This document shows positions 14,022 through 16,143 of a stretch of 16,143 nucleotides of DNA, piece by piece. Every line of letters begins with the position of its first letter. Positions within the stretch are counted from its first letter, which is position 1. The translations under genes were made by a program, and so were the position numbers. A model generated the notes under the pieces. That model did not search any database and had not been told where the DNA came from. It saw only the letters and a program-made list of their open reading frames with translations. Origin of the DNA: Betaproteobacteria bacterium (GTDB lineage Bacteria; Pseudomonadota; Gammaproteobacteria; Burkholderiales; SG8-39); assembly GCA_005888925.1 (NCBI GenBank), contig VBCP01000421.1, positions 1 through 16,143 of the forward strand, in the 5' to 3' direction.

Positions 14022-15164
14022 TCAGCCCGGCTGGAACGCCCAGCGCCGGGTCAGCGCGATGACCAGCGCGCCGACCAGCGCGAAGCCGCCGAGCACGTAG
14101 AACCCGGCGACGATGCCGTAGCGGTCGGCGAGAAATCCCATGATAAGCGGCGTGCTGAGGTGCGACACGCTCCAGCCGAGGCCCCCAAGTGCCAGCGCCG
14201 AGCCTCGTTCAGCCGGGGCGCTTGCTTCCGAGATGGTGATCTGGAAATACAAGGTCATCGCTGCGGTGCCGGCACCGACGACGAGCATCCAGAACGCGAT
14301 GGGAGCGACGTGATTCACCGTGGGGACCAGCCCGACGGCGGCGGCGACTGCCAGCCCGCAGACCACCGGCCACAGCGTTTGCGGTCCACTACGCACGAAA
14401 CGCGCAGCGAGCAGGCTCGCGAAGATGGAGCCGACTGCCCGCAGCCCGAGCAGGATGCCCGAGGTGCCTTCCCCGTGGCCAAACTGCGCCAATAACAGCG
14501 GATAGAAGGACATCGTGAGCGAAAAGGGCAGCGCCGAGAGGTACGCGCAAAGCATGGTGTAAAGCATGATGCGCTTGCGGAGGAGGGGCAGGTACCCCGC
14601 CAGCGGATGGCGCGCCGCCCCAGGCGCTCTTGCACCCCTGGCCGGCGTTGCCAGGCCGGCGAAGAGCGAGATGATCCCCGTGGCGGCCAGCACGGCGAAC
14701 GTCGCTTGGAAGCCGGCTGCCGCCAGCACGAAGCCACAGAGCACGGTACCGACGATCTGGCCGAAATTGGTGACCGCGTTGAGCCTCCCGAGCTGCAGGC
14801 CGCGCTCTCCGGGGAGCTCGCTCGCCATGGCCCAGGTCGCCGGCCAGAAGGCCGCGCGCGAAAGGATGAGGGCGACCTGCCCGGCCATCAGCATCCAGAA
14901 GCCGTGCGCGAAGATGAACCAGATGCCCGCGGCGATCACCACGAAGCACGAGCCCAGCATGATGAGCCGCCCGCCGATGCGATCGGTATAAGCGCCGCCG
15001 ACGAGGTTTAGCGGCGCCTGCGCGAGCACCGGGGCGGCGAACAGTGCCCCGATCTCGGCGTTGGACATGCCCTGCGAGTACGCGTATAGCGGTACGGCGA
15101 GCCAAGTCATGCCCAGCCCGAAGTTCCATGCCGCAGACGCGATGAAAAAGGGCCTGTGCTGCAC
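14022..15164 (-). CDS. Major facilitator superfamily transporter
   Basis: This 380-residue, very hydrophobic protein has about 12 predicted membrane helices in two halves. The MFS loop between helices 2 and 3 is present in a variant form (GGAYTDRIGGRLIML), and a cytoplasmic basic loop (ARGARAPGAARHPL) divides the halves. The second half holds GLGWSVSHLSTPLIMGFLADRYG, the matching loop. The substrate cannot be predicted; single-component drug or metabolite exporters have this form. The start is GTG at 15164 (MQHRPFFIASAAWNFGLG), the earliest start giving the first helix; an ATG at 15171 is out of frame. It diverges from the DUF1223 gene with a 55-base spacer and meets the lipoprotein gene tail to tail. 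Confidence 0.87.
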   Translation of the reverse strand: MQHRPFFIASAAWNFGLGMTWLAVPLYAYSQGMSNAEIGALFAAPVLAQAPLNLVGGAYTDRIGGRLIMLGSCFVVIAAGIWFIFAHGFWMLMAGQVALILSRAAFWPATWAMASELPGERGLQLGRLNAVTNFGQIVGTVLCGFVLAAAGFQATFAVLAATGIISLFAGLATPARGARAPGAARHPLAGYLPLLRKRIMLYTMLCAYLSALPFSLTMSFYPLLLAQFGHGEGTSGILLGLRAVGSIFASLLAARFVRSGPQTLWPVVCGLAVAAAVGLVPTVNHVAPIAFWMLVVGAGTAAMTLYFQITISEASAPAERGSALALGGLGWSVSHLSTPLIMGFLADRYGIVAGFYVLGGFALVGALVIALTRRWAFQPG

Positions 15165-15219
15165 CCGCCATTATCGGCATCGCGCTGTAAGGCCGCGGCT
15201 GGCGTTTCGACCAACCAGC

Positions 15220-15975
15220 GTGCGAATCGTGCTCGCGGTGTTTGCCGCTCTTTTCATGGCCCAAGCCCACGCGCAGAAGTGCATGGCGCGCTCCGGCGAG
15301 CGGACCACGGCGCTGGTCGAGCTCTACACCTCGGAAGGCTGCAGCAGCTGCCCTCCAGCGGACCGCTGGCTCTCCAGCCTCGGCAAGACCTATCGCTCCG
15401 AGCAGGTCGTGCCGCTGGCGCTGCACGTCGATTATTGGGACTACATCGGCTGGAAGGATCCCTACGCCAAGCGCGAGTTCTCGCAGCGCCAGCGCAGGCT
15501 TTCGCAGTTGCAACGCCTCGCGCTGGTGTACACCCCGCAGGTGCTCCTGCAAGGCTCGGATTTCCGTTCCTGGGGTGGCGCCGAATTCGAGCGCGCCTTG
15601 GAGCGCATCAATGCGCAGCCCGCACGCGCAAGGCTAGAGCTGGAAATCCTCGCCACCACGCCCGATGCGCTGCAGCTTCGGGCGCAAGCGACGATTCCCG
15701 ATCCGGCGCAACGCCCCGATGCGGCGCTCTATGTAGCGGCGTACGAGAACCGGCTGGAGAGCCGTGTTTCGGCAGGGGAGAACCGTGGCCGCCTCTTGAC
15801 GCACGATCACGTCGCCCTCGAGTGGCAGGGCCCCTACGCCCTGGGCGAGCGGCAGCTCAAGCTCGCCCTGTTGCCCAGAGCGAAAACCGCCGACTCCGGT
15901 GTCGTGGCGTTCGTCCAGAATCGGCGCACCGCCGAAGTGCTCCAGGCCCTGGTGCTTGCGGCCTGCTCGGCCTAA
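15220..15975 (+). CDS. Secreted DUF1223 family thioredoxin-fold protein
   Basis: From the GTG at 15220 this is a 251-residue protein with a signal peptide (RIVLAVFAALFMAQAHA) and a probable cleavage after AHA at residue 18. The mature protein opens with VELYTSEGCSSCPPADRWL, which carries a CxxC pair (C41, C44) as in DUF1223 proteins. HVDYWDYIGWKDPYA and YTPQVLLQG follow, both typical of that family. The fold is thioredoxin-like and periplasmic location is expected. A redox role is plausible but not established. An ATG at 15145 in the same frame would put a basic extension before the signal peptide and overlap the divergent MFS start, so I prefer the GTG, although no good Shine-Dalgarno is visible. 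A GC-rich hairpin and T-rich run follow the stop. Confidence 0.85.
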   Translation: MRIVLAVFAALFMAQAHAQKCMARSGERTTALVELYTSEGCSSCPPADRWLSSLGKTYRSEQVVPLALHVDYWDYIGWKDPYAKREFSQRQRRLSQLQRLALVYTPQVLLQGSDFRSWGGAEFERALERINAQPARARLELEILATTPDALQLRAQATIPDPAQRPDAALYVAAYENRLESRVSAGENRGRLLTHDHVALEWQGPYALGERQLKLALLPRAKTADSGVVAFVQNRRTAEVLQALVLAACSA

Positions 15976-15986
15976 CGTTTTGAACG

Positions 15987-16014
15987 GGCCGGGCCCGCCG
16001 GCCGATTTTCCTTT
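15987..16014 (+). terminator. Rho-independent terminator after the DUF1223 gene
   Basis: GGCCGG (15987-15992) and CCGGCC (15998-16003) form a six-pair GC stem with a five-base loop, starting 11 bases after the stop. ATTTTCCTTT follows (16005-16014). The T-run is interrupted, so termination may be partial. Confidence 0.55.
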
Positions 16015-16065
16015 ATATTCGCGCCGGTACGCCCGCCGGGGGGGCGGGGGCACATAGGAGCGTCC

Positions 16066-16143
16066 ATGCAAGCGACGCAGATCCGCCAGAAGGACGGCGT
16101 CTTTTACTTCGTCAGCTACCGGGCCAAAGACCTGATGGCGAAG
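16066..16143 (+). CDS. Start of a gene, possibly a DGQHR-domain protein (3' end outside window)
   Basis: Only the first 26 codons are inside the window, ending at the last base: MQATQIRQKDGVFYFVSY and then RAKDLMAK. The ATG has AGGAG at 16056-16060, a good spacing, and TATATT at 16014-16019 could be its -10, overlapping the tail of the upstream terminator; there is no matching -35. The opening (short strand, Gln-rich turn, G-x-FYF, then AKDLM) resembles the N-terminus of DGQHR-domain proteins such as DndB relatives. Twenty-six residues are too few to be sure. If right, it would be a DNA-modification or defence-associated protein. Confidence 0.5.
   Translation, partial: MQATQIRQKDGVFYFVSYRAKDLMAK

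Noticed and set aside
1..16143. CRISPR arrays, tRNA or rRNA genes, insertion sequences
   Set aside because: I saw no regularly spaced repeats, no cloverleaf-like T-arm (GTTCRA) with matching stems, and no transposase-like protein or terminal repeats.

Overview
The window is GC-rich (roughly two thirds G+C by eye) with tightly packed genes. The set looks like a chromosomal segment of a betaproteobacterium. The main pointers are metG divergent from apbC, a dcd gene overlapping the end of apbC, and a group of protein and codon styles typical of Burkholderiales/Nitrosomonadales relatives. This assignment is inference; there is no rRNA or other phylogenetic marker to confirm it. I see no IS element, phage gene, CRISPR array, tRNA or rRNA.

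Region 1 (1-4323, minus strand) is the membrane arm of a hydrogenase-4/formate-hydrogenlyase-like, complex I-related enzyme. The order is hyfB, hyfC, hyfE, then hyfF, which runs off the left edge. The genes are joined by 10-, 1- and 2-base overlaps, so they form one operon. No hyfD lies between hyfC and hyfE, and no hyfA precedes hyfB. The catalytic subunits (HyfG/HyfI) would lie beyond position 1, so whether this is a true [NiFe] hydrogenase or a hydrogenase-related complex cannot be decided here. Region 2 (4324-4721) is noncoding. It carries a plausible hyf promoter facing left and an unusually AT-rich promoter/palindrome facing right, in front of a 58-residue ribbon-helix-helix regulator (4722-4898).

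Region 3 (4903-9823, minus strand) reads metG, then a class III nucleotide cyclase with a PEGA domain, then a duplicated TPR-like lipoprotein, then a tail-anchored Ser/Thr kinase. Stop and start codons overlap within the last three. Methionyl-tRNA synthetase thus heads an apparent operon whose other members look like an envelope-to-cytoplasm signalling unit.

Region 4 (9856-12984, plus strand) holds apbC and dcd (overlapping by 4 bases). It is followed by inverted repeats, a good sigma-70-type promoter, a 21-codon leader ORF with a near-perfect Shine-Dalgarno, and an ornithine/lysine decarboxylase-like gene. The leader ORF is the strongest candidate here for an undescribed regulatory element.

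Region 5 (12974-16143) has folA (minus), a coiled-coil lipoprotein (plus), an MFS transporter (minus) and a secreted DUF1223 thioredoxin-fold protein (plus) with a hairpin terminator. It ends with the first 26 codons of a gene that may encode a DGQHR-domain protein. Genes alternate in strand with almost no spacer.
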